A stretch of DNA of 64,000 bases from Skermania sp. ID1734 (GTDB lineage Bacteria; Actinomycetota; Actinomycetes; Mycobacteriales; Mycobacteriaceae), in contig NZ_VLIY01000006.1 of NCBI RefSeq assembly GCF_007489285.1, positions 186,001-250,000 on the forward strand. Reading direction: 5' to 3'. The notes under the pieces are model-generated. The model was not told the origin of the DNA. It saw nothing but the letters and a program-made list of their open reading frames with translations, and ran no database searches. Every line of letters starts with the position of its first letter. Within the stretch, counting starts at the first letter, position 1. Shown here one piece after another: positions 1-8,741 of the stretch. The position numbers and the translations under genes were made by a program.

Positions 1-119
1 CTGGGAAAACTGGGCTTCTAGGTGCGAATCGGCGCCCGGTTGGCCATTGACAATCGTTATGGGTGCTCGTTGACTCAGTACTGACGCGTTGTCGCAGGCA
101 CGAACGCGGGTGCGGGGCG

Positions 120-1592
120 ATGATGGACGAGGTCGTATTCGGTCGCTACCGGCTGCTGGACGTAATCGGCCAGGGCGGAATGGGACGCGTGTATCGCGCC
201 ACCGATACCCGGCTCGACCGCCCGGTCGCGGTGAAGGTGTTGCCCCAATTGCTGGCCGACGACGAGCGATATCGCGAACGCTTCCGGGGTGAGGCACGCA
301 AGGCGGGCGCGCTGCGCGACCCGCACGTGATCCCCATCCACGACGCCGACGAGATCGACGGGCATCTGTATCTGTGTATGGAGCTCATCGACGGTGAAGA
401 TCTGTCCAAGATTCTGGCGCGCGAGGGAGCGCTGCGGCCGAAGCGGGCCGTGTCGATCATCAGCCAGGCCGCCAGCGCGCTGGACACCGCCCATGCCCAG
501 GGCCTGATCCATCGCGACGTGAAGCCGTCGAACTTGCTCGTGGCGCGTCGCGACTTCGTGTATCTCATCGATTTCGGCATCGCTCGCGCCTCTGGCGAAG
601 TGGGACTCACGACCGCGGGTGCGGCAATCGGCAGCCTGCCCTACATGGCGCCGGAGCGGTTCACCAGCGACGTCATCGACGCCCGCACCGACGTCTATGC
701 ACTGGCCTGCGTGTTGCACGAATGCCTCACCGGGACAACGCCGTATGGCGGGGGACCGGAACGACAGTTCTACCACCACCTCAACACGGTGCCGCCGCGG
801 CCGAGCACCCTCGTCGGTGACGCCGTGGTCGGACTCGACGCGGTGATCGCTCGCGGCATGGCCAAGCTTCCCGACCGCCGCTATCAATCCGCGGGCGAAC
901 TCGCGGCGGCCGCCGAGGAAGTGATATCCAGCAGCGCGTCCACATCGCCCATGGAGCGGACGCGGATCTCCACCGGGACGAATTTCGCGGAGGCGGTCAC
1001 CGAGCTCGAGGTGGTGCCATGCCGGATCGGCGTCGTCGAGGACCACGAATCCACCGTGCTCGGACTGAAGGGGATGTTGGCCGACGAGCGGGATCTGACG
1101 ATCGTGGCGACCGCGCCCACCGTGCCCGAACTCCTCGCCATCACGTCGACGCTGGATCTGGTGATCCTCGATCTGCGACTGCCGGACGGGTCCACGCCGT
1201 CGGGCAATGTTGCGCTATTGCGGGACAAGGGAATCGAGGCCCTGGTGTTCACGTCGGGTGAGGAGCAGCAGCTGGTTCGGGCCGCCGCGCGGGCCGGCGT
1301 GCTGGGCGTGGTGCGCAAGTCCGAGCGCTCTCCTGTTGTGGTGCAAGCTATTCGGGACGCGGTCGCCGGCCGCCAGGTGGTCACGACGGACTGGGCGGCG
1401 GCGATCGACGCCGACTGGGAATTCACCGAGGCGAACCTGACACCGCGCCAGCGTCAAGTGCTCGAATTGTTCGCGTCGGGTGAACCCGCACCCCGAGTCT
1501 CGGCGATGACGGGGTTGTCGGAGGAGACCTTGACGGCGTACCTCGGCCGGATCCGGCAGAAGTACGGGGGCCTGCGAGATCAGACTCAGTAG
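120..1592 (+). CDS. Hybrid Ser/Thr protein kinase - response regulator (kinase, REC, LuxR-type HTH)
   Basis: This 490-residue protein joins a Hanks-type kinase to a NarL-like response regulator. The kinase half shows the glycine loop (GQGGMG, residues 17-22), Lys39 in VAVKVL, the HRDVKPSN loop with Asp133, DFG Asp151 and an APE motif near 177. A receiver domain starts near residue 302 (acidic EDH; Asp351 in LDLRLPDG is the likely phosphoacceptor) and a LuxR-type HTH begins near 440 (LTPRQRQVL). No membrane segment is visible, so it is probably cytosolic. The ATG at 120 was chosen because GGGGCG precedes it and the kinase begins at once; an upstream start at 63 is possible. A histidine-kinase-like gene follows, likely the partner. 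An internal start near 1011 could release the regulator alone. Confidence 0.85.
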   Translation: MMDEVVFGRYRLLDVIGQGGMGRVYRATDTRLDRPVAVKVLPQLLADDERYRERFRGEARKAGALRDPHVIPIHDADEIDGHLYLCMELIDGEDLSKILAREGALRPKRAVSIISQAASALDTAHAQGLIHRDVKPSNLLVARRDFVYLIDFGIARASGEVGLTTAGAAIGSLPYMAPERFTSDVIDARTDVYALACVLHECLTGTTPYGGGPERQFYHHLNTVPPRPSTLVGDAVVGLDAVIARGMAKLPDRRYQSAGELAAAAEEVISSSASTSPMERTRISTGTNFAEAVTELEVVPCRIGVVEDHESTVLGLKGMLADERDLTIVATAPTVPELLAITSTLDLVILDLRLPDGSTPSGNVALLRDKGIEALVFTSGEEQQLVRAAARAGVLGVVRKSERSPVVVQAIRDAVAGRQVVTTDWAAAIDADWEFTEANLTPRQRQVLELFASGEPAPRVSAMTGLSEETLTAYLGRIRQKYGGLRDQTQ

Positions 1593-1680
1593 CAGCTTTA
1601 CGTCGCATGCCGGCGGCCGGCTCTGGTCTGGCCGGGGGCTGGCGAACGCGACGACGGCGCTCGAGCGCACCTACCGCATA

Positions 1681-3882
1681 GTGTGCCTGGCCATCGGGGT
1701 GGCGGGCGTGCTGTTTCAACTCGTGCTCAATCCACCGCTTCCAACTCAATTGGCGTGGTCGGCTCCATGGGGCAACGCTCTGGGCGCCCTCTGCGTGCTG
1801 TTGCCGCCGCTGGTAATGGTGGTCGGTGCGGCGTGGTTGCCGATTACCTGGCTGCGCGCGGTCGTGAGCGTCTGGGTGGCGGGTTCCGTCGTCGTGTATG
1901 CGCTGGTTCCATGGTTCGCCACGCGCGCTCACGTGCAGGTCGACTCGGGCACGTTCTGGATCAACGCGACACCGCCCGGGGTCTGTGCGGCCGCGGTGCT
2001 GATCATGCCCGGGTGGCTGGTGGCTGCCTACATCCCGGTTCAGGTCGGGATGGGCGCGTTCGTCTGGTGGTGGGTGGCCATCGATCCGGGGGTCTTCCGG
2101 GTGAGCCAGGCGTTCGTCGGGCAGACGTTGCTGGGCCTGGTGTTCGCCGGAATCATGTTGCGAGCCTTGGGCAGTGCCGCCACGCTGGACGCCGACACCG
2201 AAACGCTGCGTAGCGCGGCCGCGCACCGTGCCGAAGTGTCCGCGCGCTCGGTCGAGCGGGCTCGGTTGGACGGTCTGGTGCACGACACGGTGCTGGCCGC
2301 CTTGCTGACGGGTGGCCGCGGCGGCGACGCGGTGGTCGCCTGCAATGCCGCGCGGGTGGCGATCGAGACCCTCGACGGTTTGACCGCCGACAACGCCGCG
2401 GACGCCGTCCTGCCGCTCGCTGAATTCGTCGCCCGGCTGAAGCAGAGTTGCACGACCATTTGCCCGGCGGTTCGATTTTCGATGTCTGGCGGTGATTCAG
2501 ACTGTGCACTGTCGGTCAGTGTTGCCCAGTTGCTCCGCGATGTGAGCGGTGAGGCGTTGCGCAACAGCATGCGACACGCAGACCTGCCCGGTCGCACTGT
2601 GATTCGACGGGTCGACGCACATATCGCCGAGGGCAACATCGTGGTCCGCGTGGCCGATGACGGAGCGGGCTTCGACCCGCAACGAGTGTCCAGGGCGCGC
2701 CTGGGCCTGCAGATCGCACACTCTCGGGTGCAACGCTGTGAGGGCGCGCGGTTGCGGATCAGCGCCGCGCCAGGCAAAGGCACCGTCGTGGAAGTGGTTG
2801 CGCCGACGGGCAGCTCGGTAACGGCGCTGGCGGAGACGGCAGCCCCCGACATTGGGCAATCGCGGTCGACCGATGCACCGACGATGGTGCGGTTTTACAG
2901 CCGGGCCGCCGTCGTTTTGGCCGTCACCTGGATCACCGGCGAATCCATGCGCGCCTGGGACGATCCGAGCATGCTCGGCGTCCCCTTCGCCGTCGCGCTC
3001 ATTGCGTTGTTCATCGGTGCGGCCATCCTGTGCCGGCCCGGTCCCGACCCTATGCCGGTGCGACCGGCAGCAGCGATGGCGGTCATCCCCGTCGTGGTGG
3101 CGGTGTGCAACATCGTGACCATGGCGCGGGCCGACGCGCCGTCGCCGATGTATGCCACCTGGGCGTGGACACCGGCGGCGCTGCTCATGGGTTTTCTCAC
3201 CGTACGTGGGCGGTTCGGGCTCGCCTGGATCGGAGCGTTGAGCGCGGCCGCCACGTACACCGGCTGGGAGGCCGTGTCGCACCATCCCGTGCAGGGCAGT
3301 TTCTACGGGCAGCTGCCGTGGCAACTGGCGCTCACCGTCGTGTGCACGCTGTTCGCGATCGGAATGCGCAGGCAGGTCCGGCGGATCAACAGCATTCGCG
3401 AGCGCACGGTCGTGGTGACCGCTGATCGCGCCCGTGCCGTGGCTCGATTGCGTGAGCGCGACGAGCAACTGGCCTACCTCGACGACATCGCCCGCCCGGT
3501 GCTTGCGCTTATCCGTCGGGACGGCACGCTCGACGACGCCGAACGGTTGGCCGCCTTGCTGGTGGAGGCGCGGCTGCGTGATCGCATCCGTGCGCGCGGC
3601 ATCGCCAGCGAAGAGTTGCTCGATGCGGCCACCCGGGCCAGGGCGCGCGGGGTCGAGGTGGTGCTGCTCAACGACGGTCAACCGCCGACGGATCGGGTGG
3701 ATGCGATTGTGCAGACGGCGATCAGCGAACTGGATCGGGCGACCGGGTCTCGCGTGACAATCCGTATCCTGCCGCCGGGTCGTCGGATGGCCTGCACCAT
3801 CGTGCACGCCGATGCCGAGAACCGGCGGGTGGAGATTCCGGGTAGCGCGGCAGAACCGGCTCCCGCTCTCTCGCCGCCCTAG
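1681..3882 (+). CDS. Membrane sensor histidine kinase with a degenerate second module
   Basis: About 733 residues in two similar halves. The first has roughly five hydrophobic segments, a HisKA_3-like box LVHDTVLAALL with His201, an N-box-like ALRNSMRHA near 290 and a G-box DDGAGFDP near 326. The second (from about residue 400) repeats a multi-pass membrane part, then a coiled region where LDDIARPVLALI aligns with the H-box but has Asp601 in place of His and no clear ATP-binding boxes. It probably senses a membrane signal and phosphorylates the receiver domain of the preceding gene. The frame is open upstream of the GTG at 1681 (ALERTYRI precedes it), so the true start may lie upstream and overlap the first gene, consistent with coupled translation. 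Confidence 0.75.
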   Translation: MCLAIGVAGVLFQLVLNPPLPTQLAWSAPWGNALGALCVLLPPLVMVVGAAWLPITWLRAVVSVWVAGSVVVYALVPWFATRAHVQVDSGTFWINATPPGVCAAAVLIMPGWLVAAYIPVQVGMGAFVWWWVAIDPGVFRVSQAFVGQTLLGLVFAGIMLRALGSAATLDADTETLRSAAAHRAEVSARSVERARLDGLVHDTVLAALLTGGRGGDAVVACNAARVAIETLDGLTADNAADAVLPLAEFVARLKQSCTTICPAVRFSMSGGDSDCALSVSVAQLLRDVSGEALRNSMRHADLPGRTVIRRVDAHIAEGNIVVRVADDGAGFDPQRVSRARLGLQIAHSRVQRCEGARLRISAAPGKGTVVEVVAPTGSSVTALAETAAPDIGQSRSTDAPTMVRFYSRAAVVLAVTWITGESMRAWDDPSMLGVPFAVALIALFIGAAILCRPGPDPMPVRPAAAMAVIPVVVAVCNIVTMARADAPSPMYATWAWTPAALLMGFLTVRGRFGLAWIGALSAAATYTGWEAVSHHPVQGSFYGQLPWQLALTVVCTLFAIGMRRQVRRINSIRERTVVVTADRARAVARLRERDEQLAYLDDIARPVLALIRRDGTLDDAERLAALLVEARLRDRIRARGIASEELLDAATRARARGVEVVLLNDGQPPTDRVDAIVQTAISELDRATGSRVTIRILPPGRRMACTIVHADAENRRVEIPGSAAEPAPALSPP

Positions 3883-3883
3883 A

Positions 3884-4441
3884 TCACTGCGGTAGATCGA
3901 CGCCGAGAATGTCGACCAGGACCGCGGCGAGCGTCGGGTCGGATCCGGTGGCTAATCGCCGCAGCTGCGCACCGGTGACCGCGGCGACGACCGCGGTTGC
4001 TCTACGCTCCGGCTCGGGCACCCCGAGCGCGCCCAACACCGTCGCGGCGAGGTCGTCATAGGCGGCGAAGCACCGCGCGGCGGCGTCGCGCAGTTCCGGG
4101 TCTCGGCCGGCCTGCAGGTAGAGCTCGAAGGTCGCGAATTGTCCTTCGGTGAACGACAATTCGCGCGCAATCCGTTCCACCGTTGCCGCCGCCTCCGCCA
4201 GCGTGAGCACGCTGTCCTGCAACTGCGTGGTGAGTTCTTGGAGGCGCCGCGTCTCGTCGGTGACGAAACTGAGCAGCGACTCGCGCAGCAGATCGGTCTG
4301 TGTGGGGAAGTGGTAGGTGATCGATCCGAGGGAAACTTCTGCCTCGGCGGCGATTCGACGGTTCGACACCGCCGCCACGCCACTGGTCGCGACGATGTGC
4401 AGTGCGGCCGCCAGAATGCGCTCGCGTGCGCTCACCACCAT
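3884..4441 (-). CDS. TetR-family transcriptional regulator
   Basis: A 185-residue regulator with an N-terminal TetR helix-turn-helix (residues about 7-52, containing VSLGSITYHFPTQTDLL) and an all-helical ligand-binding half. The ATG at 4441 overlaps the stop of the upstream amidase gene by 10 bases, so the two are translationally coupled. It probably represses the amidase-regulator operon by binding the perfect 20-bp palindrome at 5841-5860 just upstream of the amidase start; this is inference from position and symmetry. The inducer is unknown but may be an amide related to the amidase substrate. Confidence 0.85.
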   Translation of the reverse strand: MVVSARERILAAALHIVATSGVAAVSNRRIAAEAEVSLGSITYHFPTQTDLLRESLLSFVTDETRRLQELTTQLQDSVLTLAEAAATVERIARELSFTEGQFATFELYLQAGRDPELRDAAARCFAAYDDLAATVLGALGVPEPERRATAVVAAVTGAQLRRLATGSDPTLAAVLVDILGVDLPQ

Positions 4442-5832
4442 TGCTCCGGCCGCTGCAGATCCCACCGCAGCTCCGATTCTAGCTGGGCCGCAACCGAAAT
4501 GAGCCTGGGCTCGGCATTTGCATTGCCCATCAGTTGCGCGCCGATGGGCAGGCCGTCGTCGGTAAACCCGGCCGGGACATTGACGCTGGGCCAGCCCAGG
4601 ACATTCCACGGCCACGCGTAAGGACAAGCGGCGGTGATGAGTTTGTCGGTGGCCCAGGAGCTTTGGTTGTCCATGGCATCTACCCGCGGGGGCGGGGTGG
4701 CGGTGGTTGGCGCGAGGACGATGTCGAAGTCGGTGAAGATGGCGCCGATCTGCTTGTGCAGGAGCCGTTCGGCCCGGCGCGCAGCTCGCAGCGGCAACCC
4801 GCCCAGCAGTTGTCCCGTGCGCGCTGTCGCACGGGTCCGCGCGTCGACGAGCGTGCGGTCGGGAACTCGTCGCAACCAGGCGTCGACCCCCGCGGTGGCG
4901 CGCGGCAGGAACGACGCGGACAGCAGCAGGTTGTATGCCGGGTCGGCGATCGTGACGGTATGGCCGAGCCTGCGCAGCGTCGCGGCGATCCGCTCCACGC
5001 CCGCGCGAACCTGCGGGTCCAGCGCGGTGCGCGTGGCGGTGAACGGAATCCGGTACGACAGCGCGATGCGAAGTGGTCCGGGATCGGCGGTGACCGCGTC
5101 GACGGCCGAAATCGGCTGCGGCCGGTGCAGATCCCCGTCGTGATTGCCGGAGCAGACGTCGAGCAGCAGTGCGGCGTCCGCGACTGTCCGGGCGAGCGGG
5201 CCGTTGACGGTGATGCCGTTGAAAGCTTCCGCGTCCGGCCAGGTGGAGATGCGCCCACGCTGAGGTTTGATGCCCACCAGGTTGGTCCAGGCGGCCGGAA
5301 TGCGCACCGACCCGGCACCGTCGGATCCCAACGCGGCAGGCACGAGTCCCGCGGCGACGGCGGCGGCGCTGCCGCCGGAGGAACCACCGGGAGTGCGGTC
5401 GCGGTTCCACGGGTTGCGCGAGTAGCCAAAAGCGGCGCCGTCGGTGAAGGGCCACTGGCCGAGTTCGCAGGTGTTGGTCTTGCCGACGATCACGGCGCCG
5501 GCCGCACGGAGGCGTCGGACCACCTCGGCGTCTTCGGTTTTGCGCGGGAAGTCGCCGGCGCACCCGAAGGCCGTTGGCTCACCGGCTATGTCGGTGTCGT
5601 CCTTGATGGCGATCGGCACCCCGAGCAGCGGAAGGTCCGTGCCCTGCGTGAGTGCCCGGTCCGCGGCGGCGGCCTCGTCGAGCGCGGCATGGCGCACAAC
5701 ACGGAAGGCGTTCAGCGTCGATTGGCTGCTGTCGATGCGGTCGAGCGCGTCGGAGACGGCGTGGGTCGAGGTGATCCGGCCGTCTCTGAGTGCGGCGGCG
5801 AAATCCTGCAAACCGACGTCGGTCAGGTTCAT
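4432..5832 (-). CDS. amiA2: Amidase signature family enzyme (AmiA2-like)
   Basis: A 466-residue amidase that hydrolyses a carboxamide to acid and ammonia; the natural substrate is not predictable. The signature Ser-cisSer-Lys triad is visible: Lys in VPIAIKDDTD (near 74), the SSGGS loop (near 150) and the nucleophile region GSDGAGSVR (near 170-178). Length is typical. The start ATG at 5832 follows a strong AGGAGG at 5836-5841. In M. tuberculosis amiA2 also lies next to recO, here divergently transcribed, which supports the symbol. The gene shares an operon with the TetR gene that overlaps its 3' end. Confidence 0.85.
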   Translation of the reverse strand: MNLTDVGLQDFAAALRDGRITSTHAVSDALDRIDSSQSTLNAFRVVRHAALDEAAAADRALTQGTDLPLLGVPIAIKDDTDIAGEPTAFGCAGDFPRKTEDAEVVRRLRAAGAVIVGKTNTCELGQWPFTDGAAFGYSRNPWNRDRTPGGSSGGSAAAVAAGLVPAALGSDGAGSVRIPAAWTNLVGIKPQRGRISTWPDAEAFNGITVNGPLARTVADAALLLDVCSGNHDGDLHRPQPISAVDAVTADPGPLRIALSYRIPFTATRTALDPQVRAGVERIAATLRRLGHTVTIADPAYNLLLSASFLPRATAGVDAWLRRVPDRTLVDARTRATARTGQLLGGLPLRAARRAERLLHKQIGAIFTDFDIVLAPTTATPPPRVDAMDNQSSWATDKLITAACPYAWPWNVLGWPSVNVPAGFTDDGLPIGAQLMGNANAEPRLISVAAQLESELRWDLQRPEQWW

Positions 5833-5840
5833 CGATCCTC

Positions 5841-5860
5841 CTGTTCGTTCGAACGAACAG
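5841..5860. promoter_or_regulatory. Perfect 20-bp palindrome, probable TetR operator
   Basis: CTGTTCGTTC is followed immediately by its exact reverse complement GAACGAACAG. The palindrome abuts the ribosome binding site of the amidase gene and overlaps a possible -10 hexamer (GATACT on the minus strand, about 5860-5865). Binding of the co-encoded TetR protein here would block transcription of the amidase-tetR operon. It lies 62 bp upstream of recO and may also affect that promoter. Confidence 0.75.
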
Positions 5861-5922
5861 TATCACGAATCTGCGGGCCGCGCTTCCCGCAACCTGTCGC
5901 CCCACCGTGGGAGAATGAACCA

Positions 5923-6726
5923 ATGCGGCCGTATCGAGACAATGCAGTTGTCTTGCGGCAGCATAAGCTCGGCGAGGCGGACCGGATCGTCACGCTGCTC
6001 ACCCAGCAGCACGGGCTGGTCCGCGCGGTCGCCAAGGGTGTGCGGCGCACAAAGTCGAAGTTCGGCGCGCGGCTCGAGCCGTTCGCGCATATCGACCTGC
6101 AACTGCATCCGGGCCGCAATCTCGACATAGTCACCCAGGTGCACACCGTGGACGCGTTCGCCGGCGACATCGTCAACGACTACGGCCGCTACACCACCGC
6201 CTGTGCCGTGCTCGAGACCGCGGAGCGGCTTTCCGGCGAAGAACGCGCACCGGCCCCGCGTCTGCACCACCTCACGGTCGGGGCGCTGCGGGCGATGAGT
6301 GAGCGGCACCGGCCCGCGCAACTGATCCTCGACGCATACCTGTTGCGGGCCATGGGGATTTCCGGCTGGGCGCCGGCGCTGGACGAGTGCGCGCGGTGCG
6401 CCACGCCCGGACCGCATCGGGCATTCCACGTGGCCGCCGGGGGAGCGGTGTGCGTGCACTGCCGGCCCGCCGGATCGGCGATACCCTCACCCGGCGTGCT
6501 CGACCTGATGGAGGCCTTGCGTCGCGGCGATTGGGCCTTCACCGAGACGATCTCCGAATCGGTCCAGCGTCAGGCCAGCGGCCTGACCGCGGCGCACCTG
6601 CAGTGGCACCTCGAACGGCAACTGCGCACCCTGCCGTTGATCGAGCGCCATCAGCCCCACGCGGAAATCGCGGTCGGGCAGGATAGGGACCGTGATTCGA
6701 CGCCGCGAACCGCTAGCAGCGCCTAG
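5923..6726 (+). CDS. recO: DNA repair protein RecO
   Basis: A 267-residue RecO, the mediator that helps load RecA onto SSB-coated DNA in the RecFOR pathway. The N-terminal OB fold begins [19 protein letters not shown], and the C-terminal half carries a zinc-finger-like set of cysteines (CARC ... CVHC, about residues 155-181). The ATG at 5923 was chosen because it starts directly at the conserved N-terminus with GGGAG a few bases upstream. The 3' end overlaps uppS by 35 bases, a conserved actinobacterial arrangement. Confidence 0.95.
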   Translation: MRPYRDNAVVLRQHKLGEADRIVTLLTQQHGLVRAVAKGVRRTKSKFGARLEPFAHIDLQLHPGRNLDIVTQVHTVDAFAGDIVNDYGRYTTACAVLETAERLSGEERAPAPRLHHLTVGALRAMSERHRPAQLILDAYLLRAMGISGWAPALDECARCATPGPHRAFHVAAGGAVCVHCRPAGSAIPSPGVLDLMEALRRGDWAFTETISESVQRQASGLTAAHLQWHLERQLRTLPLIERHQPHAEIAVGQDRDRDSTPRTASSA

Positions 6727-7504
6727 CCGCACCATCCGGCCACCGAGCCCACACCCGTCCGGCGCCCGGCCGCCGCGACTGCAACCGGAACTGGTGCCAC
6801 AACATGTCGCGCTGGTCATGGACGGCAACGGCCGGTGGGCACAGGAGCGCGGACTGCCGCGCACCGCCGGGCACGAGCGCGGCGAGGCGGTGCTCATGGA
6901 CACCGTCGAGGGCTGCATCGAGATCGGCGTGAAATGGCTTTCCGCGTACGCGTTCTCCACCGAGAACTGGCGCCGAAGTCCTGAAGAGGTGCGCTTCCTC
7001 ATGGGATTCAACCGCGACGTCATCCGCCGCCGCCGCGACGAAATGCACGCCATGGGTGTGCGGGTGCGCTGGGCTGGGCGTCGGCCGCGGTTGTGGCGCA
7101 GCGTAATCAAGGAGCTCGAGGTTGCCGAGGAGCTGACGAAAGACAACGACGTCATGACCCTGACCATGTGCGTCAACTACGGGGGTCGGGCCGAAATCGC
7201 CGACGCCGCACGCGAAATCGCGCGACGTGCCGCGGCCGGTCAACTCGACCCCGAGCGAATCACCGAGTCCACTTTCGCGCGCTATCTCGACGAGCCCGAG
7301 ATGCCCGACGTCGACCTGTTTCTGCGGCCGTCCGGGGAGTTACGCACCTCGAACTTCATGCTGTGGCAGTCCGCATATGCCGAATTCGTGTTCCAGGACA
7401 AGCTTTTTCCCGATTTCGACCGACGTGATCTGTGGGCCGCGTGTGTGGAATATGCCTCCCGTGACCGACGCTTCGGCGGCGTGAAGGACGATGACGATGA
7501 GTGA
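6692..7504 (+). CDS. uppS: Cis-prenyltransferase (decaprenyl/undecaprenyl diphosphate synthase)
   Basis: A 270-residue cis-prenyltransferase that elongates an allylic diphosphate with isopentenyl diphosphate to the lipid carrier used for peptidoglycan and arabinogalactan synthesis. Signature motifs are present: MDGNGRWA (near 43-50, catalytic Asp), [14 protein letters not shown] and [14 protein letters not shown]. The homologous position next to recO in M. tuberculosis (Rv2361c) encodes the Z-decaprenyl diphosphate synthase, so the long-chain product is the best guess. The GTG start at 6692 lies inside the recO 3' end and is preceded by a GGATAGGG stretch. Confidence 0.93.
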   Translation: MIRRREPLAAPSRTIRPPSPHPSGARPPRLQPELVPQHVALVMDGNGRWAQERGLPRTAGHERGEAVLMDTVEGCIEIGVKWLSAYAFSTENWRRSPEEVRFLMGFNRDVIRRRRDEMHAMGVRVRWAGRRPRLWRSVIKELEVAEELTKDNDVMTLTMCVNYGGRAEIADAAREIARRAAAGQLDPERITESTFARYLDEPEMPDVDLFLRPSGELRTSNFMLWQSAYAEFVFQDKLFPDFDRRDLWAACVEYASRDRRFGGVKDDDDE

Positions 7505-7898
7505 CCTGGCTGCCGAAGAACTGCAGGAACGTGCCCGTGCCGCGCTCGCGGCGCTGATGGAGGTGCGGGTCAACGACGACGGGTCGCTGGGTTTCGAATA
7601 CGGCGGCGCGCTGTGTTCGTTGCGGGCCGTGACCTTGTCGCCGGGGCTCGACGTGCTCTCCATGACATGCGTACTCGCGTGGGACCGGCCGCTGCGACCG
7701 GCGTTGCACAAGCGGGTGGCAGACCGCAACAACGCGCTGCAGTTCGGCACGATCACCATCATCGGCAACGGCAAACTCGCCGACGTCATCATGCGCTACA
7801 CGTTTCCGGCGGTCGGCCTCAGCGATGAAGCGTTGACGACGATGCTGCTGCTGGTGCTTTCCGGTGCGGATCGCAGCCGGCAGGGGTTGCTGCCGTAA
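7497..7898 (+). CDS. Conserved protein, YbjN/T3SS-chaperone-like fold (Rv2360c-like)
   Basis: About 133 residues, no membrane segment or signal peptide. Pattern and position match the conserved hypothetical downstream of the cis-prenyltransferase gene in mycobacteria (Rv2360c). The alternating short strands and C-terminal helices ([18 protein letters not shown]) resemble YbjN-type small chaperone-like proteins, but this is a weak inference. ATG at 7497 was chosen over 7491 because GAAGGA is better spaced; both overlap the uppS stop, so translation is probably coupled. Function unknown. Confidence 0.7.
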   Translation: MSDLAAEELQERARAALAALMEVRVNDDGSLGFEYGGALCSLRAVTLSPGLDVLSMTCVLAWDRPLRPALHKRVADRNNALQFGTITIIGNGKLADVIMRYTFPAVGLSDEALTTMLLLVLSGADRSRQGLLP

Positions 7899-7901
7899 GG
7901 G

Positions 7902-8294
7902 TCAGCTGCACTTGTTGCACACGCCGAAGACCTCGACTGTATGACTCACCTGTGTGAAGCCGTGCTTGTCGGCGATCGACTGCGACCACTGCTCGACAGT
8001 CGGGCCTTCGACCTCCACGGTGTAGCCGCACTTGCGGCAGACCAGGTGATGGTGGTGCCCCGACGAGCACCGGCGGTACACGGATTCTCCTGTGTCCGTG
8101 CGCAATACGTCGACGGTGCCGGCGTCGGCGAGGGTTTGCAGCGTGCGGTAAACGGTGGTGAGCCCGATGCCGTCGCCGCGTCTGCGCAGTTCGTCATGGA
8201 GTTCCTGCGCCGATCGGAATTCGTCGATGTCGTCGAGCAGTGCCGAGATGGCGCTGCGCTGGCGGGTGCTGCGAGTGCGTGTCCGCTCGGTCAA
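7902..8294 (-). CDS. furB: Zinc uptake regulator FurB/Zur
   Basis: A 130-residue Fur-family repressor that senses zinc. The winged helix carries the recognition stretch GLTTVYRTLQ, followed by the metal-binding HHHHLVCRKCG and C-terminal CNKC that make the structural zinc site. The TTG at 8294 is preferred over the upstream ATG at 8327: GAGGAAGG lies 7 bases before it, it follows the smtB stop by 4 bases, and it gives the same length as I recall for M. tuberculosis FurB. Zinc-loaded FurB represses zinc acquisition genes; a matching box is seen at 32129-32149 in this window. Confidence 0.93.
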   Translation of the reverse strand: MTERTRTRSTRQRSAISALLDDIDEFRSAQELHDELRRRGDGIGLTTVYRTLQTLADAGTVDVLRTDTGESVYRRCSSGHHHHLVCRKCGYTVEVEGPTVEQWSQSIADKHGFTQVSHTVEVFGVCNKCS

Positions 8295-8298
8295 CCGC

Positions 8299-8655
8299 TC
8301 AGCCTTCCTCGGCGTGGGCGACCGCATCGACGACTATGTGCGCAAGATGCTCGTCGGCGAGTTCGTAAAGAACCTCACGACCGGTCCGGTTGCCGCGCAC
8401 GATTCCTGCGGCCTTGAGCACCCGCAGATGCTGGCTGATCAGTGGCTGCGCGACGCCGAGTGCGCCGACAAGTTCGTGCACGCAGCGCGGCGACGCCTGG
8501 AGCTGCAGAACTATCGCGATGCGGACCGGCGCCGCGAGGGCGCGCAAAATTTCGCCCGCGGAGTCGAGAGTCGCTTTGGGCGGCGGCGGTGAAACCGGTA
8601 TCTCGGGGTAGTGATCGGCGCCCACGGTGCCTGGCTCGTGGCCGACGGTGCCCAA
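8299..8655 (-). CDS. smtB: ArsR/SmtB-family zinc-responsive repressor
   Basis: A 118-residue winged-helix repressor with the HTH around CVHELVGALGVAQPLISQHL and a C-terminal helix containing DEHLAHIVVDAVAHAEE, where metal ligands (Asp, His) of the alpha5 site are expected. In mycobacteria SmtB represses its own smtB-furB operon without zinc and is released by zinc, coupling zinc excess to Zur synthesis. The TTG start at 8655 follows GGAGG with 6 bases spacing. furB follows 4 bases after the stop, as in M. tuberculosis. Confidence 0.9.
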   Translation of the reverse strand: MGTVGHEPGTVGADHYPEIPVSPPPPKATLDSAGEILRALAAPVRIAIVLQLQASPRCVHELVGALGVAQPLISQHLRVLKAAGIVRGNRTGREVLYELADEHLAHIVVDAVAHAEEG

Positions 8656-8678
8656 TTGAATCCTCCACTACTGGCCTT

Positions 8679-8691
8679 ATTGCAAATCAAT
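8679..8691. promoter_or_regulatory. Candidate SmtB operator upstream of smtB-furB
   Basis: ATTGCAAATCAAT is an AT-rich interrupted inverted repeat (ATTG...CAAT) 24 bp upstream of the smtB start, in otherwise GC-rich DNA. Position and base composition fit an ArsR/SmtB autoregulatory site, but the half-site symmetry is short. A second short repeat, GCATGT-caa-ACATGC, lies further upstream at about 8715-8729. Confidence 0.4.
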
Positions 8692-8741
8692 TCCATGTTG
8701 GTATGCCGATTTGTGCATGTCAAACATGCGGTGGGCGCACC

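Noticed and set aside
75-1046. Long antisense open frame opposite the kinase gene
   Set aside because: The plus strand encodes a clear kinase with all catalytic motifs. The antisense frame is an expected shadow in high-GC DNA and its translation has no recognisable pattern.
4534-5922. Upstream extension of the recO frame
   Set aside because: This reading runs through the amidase gene on the opposite strand; recO begins properly at 5923 with a ribosome binding site and a conserved N-terminus.
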